NCBI RefSeq assembly: GCF_030150285.1 | Contig: NZ_JASLGE010000030.1 | Location: forward strand, 29,845 to 93,844 | DNA from: Pseudomonas sp. | Lineage (GTDB): Bacteria > Pseudomonadota > Gammaproteobacteria > Pseudomonadales > Pseudomonadaceae | Reading direction: 5' to 3' | DNA length: 64,000 bases | In this document: positions 7,767-17,200 of the stretch, piece after piece | How the letters are laid out: each line of letters begins with the position of its first letter | Numbering within the stretch: the first letter of the stretch is position 1 | Made by a program: the position numbers and the translations under genes | The notes under the pieces: generated by a model | Database searches by the model: none | Told to the model about the DNA's origin: nothing | The model's input: only the letters and a program-made list of their open reading frames with translations

Positions 7767-9143
7767 ATGAGCCAACCAACACCGTCTTTCTACAACCTGG
7801 CCTGGCGCTGGCATTTTTATGCCGGGTTGTTTGTAGCACCGTTCATGATTCTGCTAGCCCTGACCGGCATCATTTACTTGTTCAAGCCTCAGCTTGACCC
7901 GCTGATGTATGACCACCTGATCAACGTCAAACCCGGGCATCACAGCCTCAGCGCCGATGAGTTGCTTAACCGCACACAAGCCGCCTACCCGCAAGGCCAT
8001 ATCAGCCAGTACCTGCCGCCGATAAGCCCTGAGCGTAGCGGGCAATTCGTGGTCGGCAATGGCGGTCGCGAATTAAATGTCTTTATCAACCCGTACAGCG
8101 GCGAGGTATTGGGCGAGCAAGACGCCAAACTCAACCTGCAAGCCGTGGCCCGCGCCCTGCACAGCGAGTTGATGATCGGCACCCTGGGCGACCGGTTGAT
8201 CGAACTGGCCGCCGGTTGGGGCATTGTGTTGATGGTGTCCGGTTTGTACCTGTGGTGGCCACGCGGGCAATCGGCCGCAGGCATCCTGTGGCCACGCCTG
8301 AGCCGTCGCGGCCGGGTGTTATGGCGCGACCTGCACGCCGTCACCGGGTTCTGGGGGGCCGCGCTGTTGCTGTTCATGCTGCTCAGCGGCATGACCTGGA
8401 CCGGGTTCTGGGGCAAGCAATACGCCCAATTGTGGAACCAGTTCCCGGCAGCCATGTGGACCACCGTGCCCACGTCCGATGTAGAAGCCCGCAGCCTCAA
8501 CACCGCCGCTCGCCAGACCGTGCCCTGGGCGATGGAAAACACGCCAATGCCGGTGTCCGGTGCCCATGCCGAACACATGAACCACGGTGCCTCTTCAAGC
8601 GGCCCGGCCGCACCGGGCATCCGCCTGCAACAGGTGGTCGACACCGCCACCGCACGCAAGGTCGAGCCCGGTTACAGCATCACCTTGCCCACCACCGCCG
8701 AAGGCGTGTTCACCATCGCTGTGTTTGCCGACGACCCGCGCAACGACGCGACCCTGCATGTCGATCAATACACCGGCGACGTGCTGGCCGACGTGCGCTG
8801 GCAACACTATGGCAACGTGGCCCGCGCCACAGAAATGAGCGTGATGCTGCACGAAGGCAAGCTCTTCGGCCCGCTGAACCAGATTGCCATTTTGCTGGTG
8901 TGCCTGATGATCCTGCTCAGCGCGGTCAGCGGCCTGGTGATTTGGTGGAAGCGCCGCCCGCAGGGCCAGCTCGGGGTACCGCCCTTGCGCCATGAACTGC
9001 CCACCTGGAAAACCGGTGTGGTCATCATGCTTGCGCTGGCCGTGGTGTTCCCACTGGTGGGGGCGTCGTTGCTGGCCGTTTGGGTGCTGGATCGCGTGCT
9101 GATGCTGACGCGGGCCAAGCCGCAACATGAGGGACTTTCATAA
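7767..9143 (+). CDS. PepSY-associated membrane protein, possibly a periplasmic/metal reductase component
   Basis: The 458-residue protein belongs to the PepSY-TM family (COG3182). It has a first membrane helix around residues 17-38 (WRWHFYAGLFVAPFMILLAL), periplasmic PepSY regions, further helices near residues 145-165, 190-212 and 370-392, and a last one near 420-445. Conserved WHFYAG and RDLHAVTGFWGA carry His residues typical of haem-binding or ferric-reductase-like members. A loop with HAEHMNHG, rich in Met and His, and the position after oprC suggest a copper link; iron is the alternative. GGAG upstream of ATG 7767 supports the start. Confidence 0.85.
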   Translation: MSQPTPSFYNLAWRWHFYAGLFVAPFMILLALTGIIYLFKPQLDPLMYDHLINVKPGHHSLSADELLNRTQAAYPQGHISQYLPPISPERSGQFVVGNGGRELNVFINPYSGEVLGEQDAKLNLQAVARALHSELMIGTLGDRLIELAAGWGIVLMVSGLYLWWPRGQSAAGILWPRLSRRGRVLWRDLHAVTGFWGAALLLFMLLSGMTWTGFWGKQYAQLWNQFPAAMWTTVPTSDVEARSLNTAARQTVPWAMENTPMPVSGAHAEHMNHGASSSGPAAPGIRLQQVVDTATARKVEPGYSITLPTTAEGVFTIAVFADDPRNDATLHVDQYTGDVLADVRWQHYGNVARATEMSVMLHEGKLFGPLNQIAILLVCLMILLSAVSGLVIWWKRRPQGQLGVPPLRHELPTWKTGVVIMLALAVVFPLVGASLLAVWVLDRVLMLTRAKPQHEGLS

Positions 9144-9251
9144 CCAACGCGAGTCATTCGAGAGGCGCGCACCCGAGGCGGCAGACTACAATGGCGTGCC
9201 GCTATCACGCCTGAAGACGTGAAAGGCACTGCTCACCCTATTCGTGCCAGC

Positions 9252-9275
9252 ACCCGCCGCCTCAAGGCGGCGGGT
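9252..9275 (+). promoter_or_regulatory. Perfect 10-bp inverted repeat in the leader of the TonB receptor
   Basis: ACCCGCCGCC-TCAA-GGCGGCGGGT forms a perfect stem with a four-base loop, ending 32 bases before the ATG at 9308. No T-run follows, so a classical terminator is unlikely; it could be an RNA hairpin or an operator. No Fur-like A/T-rich box and no cobalamin-riboswitch core could be recognised in this leader. Confidence 0.5.
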
Positions 9276-9307
9276 ACACCTCTTGAAATAAGCGACTCAC
9301 TGCCCCG

Positions 9308-11434
9308 ATGAACACGTACCTGTTTTCCAGCCTTTGCCTGTTGGCGATCAACAGCGCGCACGCGGCTGACGCCGCTCCGTCCCTGATGCTGCCCGCCGCC
9401 CAAATCACCGCCCCCGAGGTAGAGGCTGAAGCCATCGACCTCAAGACCGCGACCCGCGCCGGTTCGCGCCTGAACCTCAATGGCCTGCAAACCCCGGCCA
9501 GTGTCGAAAGCCTGAGCGGTGAGCGAATGCGCGCCCGCGGCGACCGCAGCGTACAAAGCGCTGTCACTCGCACCACCGGCATCAGTTACACCGGCAGCCC
9601 CGGCAACGGCGGCGCGGCCTACTCAGCCCGTGGTTTTGTCGGTGAAGGGTCGGTCATGCAGTTGTACGACGGCACCCGCCTGTACAGCGGCGCGGGCACG
9701 GTGACCTTTCCAGTGGACGACTGGTCGGTGGAACGTATCGACGTGCTGCGCGGCCCGGCCTCGGTGCTGTACGGCGAAGGCGCGACCGGCGCGGTGATCA
9801 ACGTGATCCCGAAAAAACCGTTCAGCGGCGACATCGAAAACCACCTGCGCCTGGGCTACGGCTCGTATGACACCCGGCAACAGGCGCTGGACAGCGGCGG
9901 CTCGCTGACCGACACCCTGAGCTACCGCCTGAATATCAACCACACCCAAAGCAATGGCTGGATCGACCGTGGCGACTCAGAAAACACCTTTATCAGCGCC
10001 GCCCTGCGTTGGCAGGCCAGCGACGACCTGGCGTTTACCCTGAGCCACGACTATGGCGACCAAGCGCCGCAGAACGACTTCGGCGCACCGCTGATCAAGG
10101 GCCGTTATCACAAAAGCCTGCGGGACAAGAACTACAACGTGCGCGACGCCAAACTGCATTACAACGACCAGTGGACGCGCCTGAACACCGAATGGCAGAT
10201 CAACGACACCCTGAGCGCCAGCAACGAGCTGTATTACCTCAAGGCCCAACGCCGTTGGCAGAACGCCGAAAACCATGCCTGGGATGAAGGCCAGCAATCG
10301 TTGCTGCGCGGTGGCTACTTCAGCATCAAGCACAACCAGGAACAAACCGGCGACCGCCAGACCTTCACCCTCAACCACAACCTGTTCGGCCTGAACAGCC
10401 GAACCCTGGTCGGCGCGGACTACAACCGCATCCACTTCAACCTGCACAGCAACTCGCCTTATGACGATGTGGTCGGCAGTGGCGAGCCCATTGACCTGAA
10501 CGCTCCAGCGCGTGACTACTGGCACAGTGTCTCGCCTTACCGCAACCAATTCACCACCACCACGCAACAGGTGTCGCTGTTCGCGGAAAACCGCACCGAA
10601 CTGACGGAGCAACTGTCGCTGGTCACCGGCGTGCGCCGCGACATCGTGCACCTGGACCGCAATGACTTCGCCCTCGACGGCACCACCGCGCGCAGTGACC
10701 GCAGCTTCTCGGCCAATAGCTGGAAAGCCGGCCTGGTGTATGAGCTGACACCCGACATGTCGGTGTATGCCCAACAAGCCACCAGCGTCGATGCCGTGGG
10801 CGGCTTGATCAGCCTCAGCGCGGGCCAACAGTCTTACGGCCTGGCCCATGCCCGCCAGACCGAAGTGGGCTTTAAGCAGATGTTCTGGGACCAGCGCGGC
10901 GAATGGACCCTGGCGGCGTACCACATCATCAAGAAAGACTTGCTGACCCCGGACCCGAACATCCCGGGCAAATCGCTGCAAGTGGGCGAGCAATCGTCCA
11001 ACGGGCTGGAAGCCACCCTGGACCTGCAACTGCCGAACCGCTGGCAAGTGCAGGCCAATGCCGCCGTGGTGCGGGCGCAATACGACACGTTTGATGACCG
11101 GGGCATCTCGCGCGAAGGCAACCGCCCGGCCGAGGCACCGCGCCGCACGGCGAACCTGTGGGTGAGCAAGGGCATCAGCGACACGGTCAATGCCGGGGCC
11201 GGCGTGCGTTATGTGGACGCCCGCTACGCCGACATCGCCAACACCGTGCAGTTGCCGAGCTACACCGTGGTCGACGCCACCGCCAGCTGGAAAGTATTGC
11301 CGGACACCACACTGGGCCTGCGTCTGAATAACGTTTTCAATCGCCAATACGCCGCCAGCCAATACAATGACGGCCAACAATGGATCATGGGTGAGCCGCG
11401 CTCGTTCTTCGTAACCGCCGATTACACCTTTTAA
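9308..11434 (+). CDS. TonB-dependent receptor (siderophore/metallophore type)
   Basis: The 708-residue protein has a short signal peptide (to about NSAHA), a plug domain (about 55-170) with the family motif ERIDVLRGPASVLYGEGATG and GAVINVIPKKP, and a barrel ending with the aromatic terminus FVTADYTF. It has no N-terminal STN signalling domain, so it is a plain transporter. It heads an operon with an ATPase, binding protein and permease of the iron-chelate ABC class. The four-gene order resembles, from memory, P. aeruginosa PA2911-PA2914, also beside cob genes. The substrate cannot be told from sequence: ferric siderophore, a zinc/other metallophore or a corrinoid are all possible. Confidence 0.9.
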   Translation: MNTYLFSSLCLLAINSAHAADAAPSLMLPAAQITAPEVEAEAIDLKTATRAGSRLNLNGLQTPASVESLSGERMRARGDRSVQSAVTRTTGISYTGSPGNGGAAYSARGFVGEGSVMQLYDGTRLYSGAGTVTFPVDDWSVERIDVLRGPASVLYGEGATGAVINVIPKKPFSGDIENHLRLGYGSYDTRQQALDSGGSLTDTLSYRLNINHTQSNGWIDRGDSENTFISAALRWQASDDLAFTLSHDYGDQAPQNDFGAPLIKGRYHKSLRDKNYNVRDAKLHYNDQWTRLNTEWQINDTLSASNELYYLKAQRRWQNAENHAWDEGQQSLLRGGYFSIKHNQEQTGDRQTFTLNHNLFGLNSRTLVGADYNRIHFNLHSNSPYDDVVGSGEPIDLNAPARDYWHSVSPYRNQFTTTTQQVSLFAENRTELTEQLSLVTGVRRDIVHLDRNDFALDGTTARSDRSFSANSWKAGLVYELTPDMSVYAQQATSVDAVGGLISLSAGQQSYGLAHARQTEVGFKQMFWDQRGEWTLAAYHIIKKDLLTPDPNIPGKSLQVGEQSSNGLEATLDLQLPNRWQVQANAAVVRAQYDTFDDRGISREGNRPAEAPRRTANLWVSKGISDTVNAGAGVRYVDARYADIANTVQLPSYTVVDATASWKVLPDTTLGLRLNNVFNRQYAASQYNDGQQWIMGEPRSFFVTADYTF

Positions 11435-11450
11435 GCCCCTCTAAACCCCT

Positions 11451-11501
11451 GTAGGCGCGATCTTTTAAAGATCAAAAGATCGCGAGCAAGCTCGCTCCTA
11501 C
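11451..11501. repeat. REP palindrome between receptor and ABC genes
   Basis: GTAGGCGCGATC and GATCGCGAGCAAGCTCGCTC arms form a hairpin between the receptor stop and the ATPase start; the left arm is shortened. Confidence 0.85.
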
Positions 11502-11520
11502 GGGTTAACACCGGAATGCC

Positions 11521-12309
11521 ATGACTCAGTTGACCCTCACCAAACTCGCTTGGACGCCCTTGGGCCACGGCCATTGTCATCACCAGTTCCAGTTGCGTGA
11601 GGCCGACCTGTACGTGGCCGCCGGTGAGTTTGTGGGCCTGATCGGGCCCAATGGCAGCGGCAAGACCAGCCTGTTGCGCTGCGCCTACCGTTTCAGTAAA
11701 CCCCAGGCCGGCCAGGTTCAACTCGGCCCGCACAACCTCTGGCAACAGTCACCGCGCTGGTGCGCGCAGCGCATTGCCGTGGTGCTGCAAGAATTTCCCG
11801 ATGCCTTTGGCCTGACCGTCAACGAAGTGGTGGCCATGGGCCGCACGCCACACAAAGGCCTGTTCGACGGCGACACCGATGCCGACCGTGAACTGATCCG
11901 GCAGGCCCTGGAAGCCGTGGGCCTGCACGGGTTTGAAGACCACGCCTTCGCCACCCTCTCGGGCGGTGAAAAACAACGGGTGATTCTGGCCCGCGCGCTC
12001 ACTCAACAACCCGAACTGCTGATCCTCGACGAACCCACCAACCACCTCGACCCACGCTATCAGTTGGGGTTGCTGCAATTGGTCAAACGCCTGAAGATCG
12101 CGACCCTGGCCAGCATCCATGACCTCAACCTGGCCGCCGCCTTTTGCGACCGGCTGTACGTGATCGACCACGGCAAAATCATCGCCAGCGGCACCCCGCG
12201 CGAGGTGCTGACCGTCGAATTGTTGCGTGAGGTATTTGGCGTTGAAGCCTTGATCGACGACCATCCTCTTTCTGGCTACCCGCGCATTACCTGGATAACC
12301 CAACCATGA
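11521..12309 (+). CDS. Iron-chelate-type ABC transporter ATP-binding protein
   Basis: The 262-residue protein has Walker A GPNGSGKTS (about 42-50), signature LSGGEKQR, Walker B LLILDEPTNHLD and the switch region SIHDLN, matching the FecE/FepC/BtuD class. It energises uptake by the permease encoded at 13253. The ATG at 11521 is the first codon after the REP element. The stop overlaps the binding-protein ATG (ATGA), showing coupling. Confidence 0.92.
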   Translation: MTQLTLTKLAWTPLGHGHCHHQFQLREADLYVAAGEFVGLIGPNGSGKTSLLRCAYRFSKPQAGQVQLGPHNLWQQSPRWCAQRIAVVLQEFPDAFGLTVNEVVAMGRTPHKGLFDGDTDADRELIRQALEAVGLHGFEDHAFATLSGGEKQRVILARALTQQPELLILDEPTNHLDPRYQLGLLQLVKRLKIATLASIHDLNLAAAFCDRLYVIDHGKIIASGTPREVLTVELLREVFGVEALIDDHPLSGYPRITWITQP

Positions 12310-13256
12310 ACCTGACCCGCTTCGCACTCGGCCTTTGCGTATTACTCAGCGCGCAATGGGCGCAGGCTGACGCCACGCAATACCCGCTGACGATTAAAAG
12401 CTGCAACCGTGACGTGACCTTCAATGCAGCACCCCAGCACGCCGTCAGCCATGACATCAACATGACGCAGATGATGCTCGCACTGGGGCTCAAGCCGCAC
12501 ATGGCGGGCTACAGCGGCATCAGTGGCTGGAAATCCGTCACGCCCGAGATGAAGGCCATCCTCGACGGCTTGCCAGAACTGGCCAGCAAGTACCCATCGG
12601 TGGAAACCTTGCTCAACGCCAACGTCGACTTTTTCTTCGCCGGGTGGGATTACGGCATGCGCGTGGGCGGCGACCTGACGCCCGCCACCCTGACGCCACT
12701 GGGCATCAATGTGTACGAGCTGACGGAGTCCTGCGCCTTTGTGATGAAACGCCCGCCCGCCAGCATGGAAGACACCTACAACGACCTGCGCAACCTCGGC
12801 AAAATTTTCGACGTACAAGACCGCGCCAACGCCTTGATCGCCCAGATGCAGGCAAAAATCGCCAACGTGCAAAAGACCCTTCCGGCGTCAAAACCCCGAG
12901 TGTTTTTGTATGACAGCGGTGAAGACCGTGCAATGACGTCCGGCAAGCTGGGCATTCCCCACGCGCTGATCGAAGCCGCAGGCGGCAACGATATCCTCAG
13001 TGATATCGACGCCAGCTGGACCCGCATCAATTGGGAAACCGTGGTGGAGCGCAACCCCGAAGTGATCGTGATCGTCGACTACAGCGAAGTCAGCGCCGAG
13101 CAAAAACAGCAGTTCCTGGAAACCCACCCGGCCCTGCAATCGGTGGCCGCCATCCGCAACCAACGCTTTATCGTCATCCCCTACGTGCAGGCCACGCCGG
13201 GCATCGACAATGTATTGGCCATTGAAACCCTCGCCAAAGGCTTCCACCCACAATGA
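12306..13256 (+). CDS. Periplasmic metal-chelate-binding protein of the ABC uptake system
   Basis: The 316-residue protein has a signal peptide cleaved about residue 22 (WAQA|DATQYP) and the fold of helical-backbone binding proteins (cluster A-II; FepB/BtuF class): an N-lobe with HAVSHDINMTQMMLALGLKP, a linker helix and a C-lobe with NPEVIVIVDYSE. The His/Asn/Met-rich HDINMTQMM segment is unusual and could touch the ligand. It overlaps the ATPase and the permease genes by four bases each. Confidence 0.88.
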   Translation: MNLTRFALGLCVLLSAQWAQADATQYPLTIKSCNRDVTFNAAPQHAVSHDINMTQMMLALGLKPHMAGYSGISGWKSVTPEMKAILDGLPELASKYPSVETLLNANVDFFFAGWDYGMRVGGDLTPATLTPLGINVYELTESCAFVMKRPPASMEDTYNDLRNLGKIFDVQDRANALIAQMQAKIANVQKTLPASKPRVFLYDSGEDRAMTSGKLGIPHALIEAAGGNDILSDIDASWTRINWETVVERNPEVIVIVDYSEVSAEQKQQFLETHPALQSVAAIRNQRFIVIPYVQATPGIDNVLAIETLAKGFHPQ

Positions 13257-14263
13257 TGGCTCGCCGCTACGCCCTCTTGCTGCTTACGCTGGGCGCACTG
13301 TTGCTGGTGTCGTGCGTGGTGTCGCTGGGGTTTGGCCCAGCGCGGGTGCCAGTGGATGTGGTGTGGCACATTGTGTTGTACAAACTGTTCGGCCTCGGTG
13401 ACGTGAACTGGAGCGCTGGCCAGGAACATATTGTGTGGCTGATCCGCGTGCCACGCATGCTGCTCGGTGCCTTGGTGGGGGCCGGGCTGGCGTTGATCGG
13501 TGCGGTGTTGCAAGCCGTGACGCGCAACCCGCTGGCCGACCCGCACTTGTTGGGCGTGACCAGTGGCGCGACGTTGGGCGCGGTGATTGTGGTGCTGCAT
13601 GTGGGCGAAATCATCGGCCTGCTGACCTTGCCGATCGCGGCCTTTATTGGCGCGCTGCTGAGCATGCTGCTGGTGCTGGTCATCGCCAGCCGTCAGGGCC
13701 GACTGGACAGCGACCGGCTGTTGTTATGCGGCGTGGCGGTGTCGTTTGTGATGATGGCCGTGGCCAACACCCTGCTGTTTATGGGCGACCACCGCGCCAG
13801 CTCGGCCGTGCTGTTCTGGATGCTCGGCGGGCTCGGGCTGGCACGCTGGGAACTGCTGGCCGTGCCCAGCGCCGTCGTGCTGCTGGGCCTGGGGTTGTTG
13901 CTCGGCATGGCCCGCCCGCTCAACGCCTTGATGGCCGGCGAGCAAACCGCCGTGACCCTGGGCCTGAATGCGCGCAACGTGCGGCTCAAGGTGTTTCTGA
14001 TCGCCTCGCTGATGACCGGCGTGCTGGTGGCCATCAGTGGCTCCATCGGCTTTGTCGGCCTGATGATCCCGCACATCGCCCGCCGCCTGGTGGGCGCTGA
14101 ACACCGGCGTTTATTGCCGGTGTCCGCGCTGCTGGGCAGCGTGTTTCTGGTGTGGGTCGACGTCGCCGCCCGCACCCTGATCGCCCCCGAAGACCTGCCC
14201 ATCGGCGTGGCCACGGCCGCCATCGGCGGGTTGTTCTTTATTGGTTTGATGCGCAAGCGTTAA
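13253..14263 (+). CDS. FecCD/BtuC-type ABC permease
   Basis: The 336-residue protein has about nine or ten hydrophobic helices, the conserved RVPRMLLGALVGAGLALIG early on, NPLADPHLLGVTSGA, and near the C-terminus GSIGFVGLMIPHIARRL, the cytoplasmic coupling segment of the FecCD family. It is the membrane channel of the system encoded at 11521-14263. Its last four bases overlap the end of the convergent gene at 14260, so the two stop codons lie on opposite strands of the same bases. Confidence 0.92.
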   Translation: MMARRYALLLLTLGALLLVSCVVSLGFGPARVPVDVVWHIVLYKLFGLGDVNWSAGQEHIVWLIRVPRMLLGALVGAGLALIGAVLQAVTRNPLADPHLLGVTSGATLGAVIVVLHVGEIIGLLTLPIAAFIGALLSMLLVLVIASRQGRLDSDRLLLCGVAVSFVMMAVANTLLFMGDHRASSAVLFWMLGGLGLARWELLAVPSAVVLLGLGLLLGMARPLNALMAGEQTAVTLGLNARNVRLKVFLIASLMTGVLVAISGSIGFVGLMIPHIARRLVGAEHRRLLPVSALLGSVFLVWVDVAARTLIAPEDLPIGVATAAIGGLFFIGLMRKR

Positions 14264-17200
14264 AGCTCATCGCGCAATATTCCGGGTTTGGGGGTGACGG
14301 TGGGTTGCAAGGGGCTGGGCGTGGTCCACTCAAAGCCCCCCTCAGGTTCACGTTCAACGTAAGCGGCCCGGTACAACCCGAGGCCAGGCCAGGCCGGGCT
14401 CACGACCAACACAATCAGTTGCCCGGCCTTGGCGATGTCAGTGAGCATTTGGCTGGAAGTTTTGGGCACAGACGATGCCTGAGCGTTCTCGACAAAATAG
14501 CCCGCCTCGGTACGCGCAAACGCCTTTTTCGGCCCACACAGTTGGACCTCCCGCGCTTCCTCCCCCGCTGAGTACAACAGCAGGGCTCCGTCGTTGGTCG
14601 ACACATATACGTTGACCTCATAGTGCTCATCGCCAGCGCGGTTGGCCATGTGTTCCATGGCCACCGACGCGTAACAGAGGTCCACCGGCCAAGGCAGGTT
14701 CTGCACGCGTTTTTTCTGCGTTTCGCTCTGCGCGGTCACGTACCTGACGTCGCGCGCGAAGTGCAGGCGCTGCACCGAATACCCGGTGGGTAAAATCGGG
14801 CGCAAGGGGTCCTCACTGGGTTTGTACCGATGGCTGATCACAATCAGCTCCGCGACATTGGCCTGCAAGCCGCTGCTCACCTCAGGCTCCAGCGCCACCC
14901 AACTGTCGCGCGCCGGGTTACTCAGCACAGCCCCCATGGTATTGAGGGTGTGGGGCCGTTTGAGTTGCCGATGCATCGCACGCGCAGCGTCATCGGGATG
15001 AGCGTAAACCGGGCCCAATGACACAACCCGCGGATGATTGTGCTCAGCCAACAACTCTTTGACACTGGGCTTCCACGTCGCCGGCACAGGGCCGGGATTC
15101 ACCCACACGCCACCGGTCTTGATGACGCTTAGCCCGCCACTCTGTGCCACCTCGCGAACATAGGCCACCGCAGTCTGCGCCAGGGTTGTCAGTTGCCCCA
15201 TCATCCAGTTGCCGGAGTTTCGGAAAATGCCCACAGAAATCAGCCTTGAAAGCGTGCTTGGCAAGTAGCTCAACAACGCCCCCGAGGCAGTCGAGAGGTA
15301 CAGCACCGGGTTCAGTGTCTGGGGGTGGTGTTGGTCTTCAAGGACCGAAAGGGTCACCAGCGCAATGGCGATATCGCAGGGGGAAATAAACTGTGGGTAC
15401 ACCGCGTCAGCGAGCGCAACGGCTGGCGTTTCAGGGGCAGCAAGGTACATCGCACAGGCGATAAAACCGTCGGGCCACTGGTAGCGCAGGGTCACAGGGT
15501 CATAAGGAAACACCTTGGCCAGGCTCAAATAGCTGTCGGTGCAAGGCAGCGTCGCGACATAGGCGTCAGCCTGCGTGTTTTTCAAGATAAAGCCGTACTG
15601 CACGGCGTTGCGTGCGCCCATCTGGGTATGGGCAAACCGCACGGCATCCTGCTCTTGAGTGAAGATCGGGCTGCACGCTGGGAGTCGCGTGTTCCCCTCG
15701 GCCAAAGGCAACACCGAGCGGGTAGCCACCACCCCCGGTGCCCCCCAACAGGCGCTACCCTTGAGCACTTCCAGCGTTCCGGTAGCGGCTATTCCCGAAA
15801 TATACTCGCTGGGTTTCAGCCTGTTGGCGCGCAAACGCTGTTGAATCTGGTTTTTGCGCACGCTCCATGAGTCAGCAACAGAGGGCGATAACAGGCCCAA
15901 TACATGCTGCTCGCTCTGCGAGCCGCTAGGGGAATACTTGAGCAATGCGCCCTCTTGTGTCGAAAAATAGCGCGTCTTGATTTCGTTACGGTCATTAATG
16001 GCCGCACTGACTTCATGAGGTTCAAGCATGTTTCGGTATAACTGCTCCTCTTGTGCTGAGCGCCATAGTTGCAAAGGCGACACACGATGAGTGTGATACA
16101 TCGCCACCCGCGTACAGCCCGGCGGCACAAATGATTGAAGCTCGGGCGGTATAACGGTTTTTACATCAAAGGTTTCAGTGCTGACCGCCAAGGGTTCGGT
16201 CGCGACAAAACGCTTGTCTGCACGTTGATAAATCACACCGCCATAAACTTTTCTATCCCGGCCCGCAATGCGGCCGTGAACATACAACGCGGCATCATCG
16301 GCACTGATAAAAGCCGGGCTCAATGCCCGTCGCAAGAAATGTTTATACGGCTGCCACAGGTGAGTGACACGCCCCGCAGTACTCCATAAATCGCTGGTGT
16401 TCAGCACACTCAACTCACCAGCCGTGGCCATGTCCTGAACATAGAACCGGGTTTTATAAAGGCCCAGGCGCAGGTCGCCTGCCACCCTGATCCAGCCCCG
16501 GTCATGGAGAGGGTTCAGGAACTGCTGCTCCTGCGCCGAGAATGTCGACACATACTCCAGCACAGCACCATCGCGAACCAGAATATAGAGTGGTATCGCT
16601 CGGGTACTGTCGGCATGCTTGAGCCGGGTCGTTGACCGGGCCGCCGTGATCCCCGTCGCCATAAACATGGGGTCAATAAAGTGCTTAAAGACGGTAGGTT
16701 CCTCTGCCGGCAAGCTGCTCGGCGGGCGGTACTGATTTTCGCCGCAATACACACCGACGATGTCATACCCTTGCGGCACTGCAACTTCACCCTGTGCGTT
16801 TGTGGAAAACACCGGTGTCCTGGAGAAGACTGACGCCGCCAACTCAGTATCGGCAGACGCTTGCAAGCCTATCGTTTCAAGCGTCAGGGGCATGGGTTCA
16901 GTGGCAATAAACGTTCCTGATCCCTTGTTTTCAAGAACAAACCCGTAATGACTGTCGACCACTCGCTCTGCGCGGTTGCGTACATGGTTGATCAACGCTT
17001 TCAACGAGGGACACACCGGGCTGAATGCCGGGCGTTGAATCGCACTCGGCACCCCATCGAGGGTATTGCCCGGGGTGTAGAGTTTGAATGTGCTTTCTAC
17101 TTTCCCCACGTTCCAGCCCCAGACTTCAGAAGACTGGATCACACTTAACAGGCCCGCTTTGGCCACAGCCTGTATAGCGTCTTCAATCGACTCGAAGGTC

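Noticed and set aside
9144..9307. Possible cobalamin riboswitch before the TonB receptor near the cob genes
   Set aside because: No GCCACTG or AGNCAGGANACCTGCC core could be found; only a simple hairpin is present.
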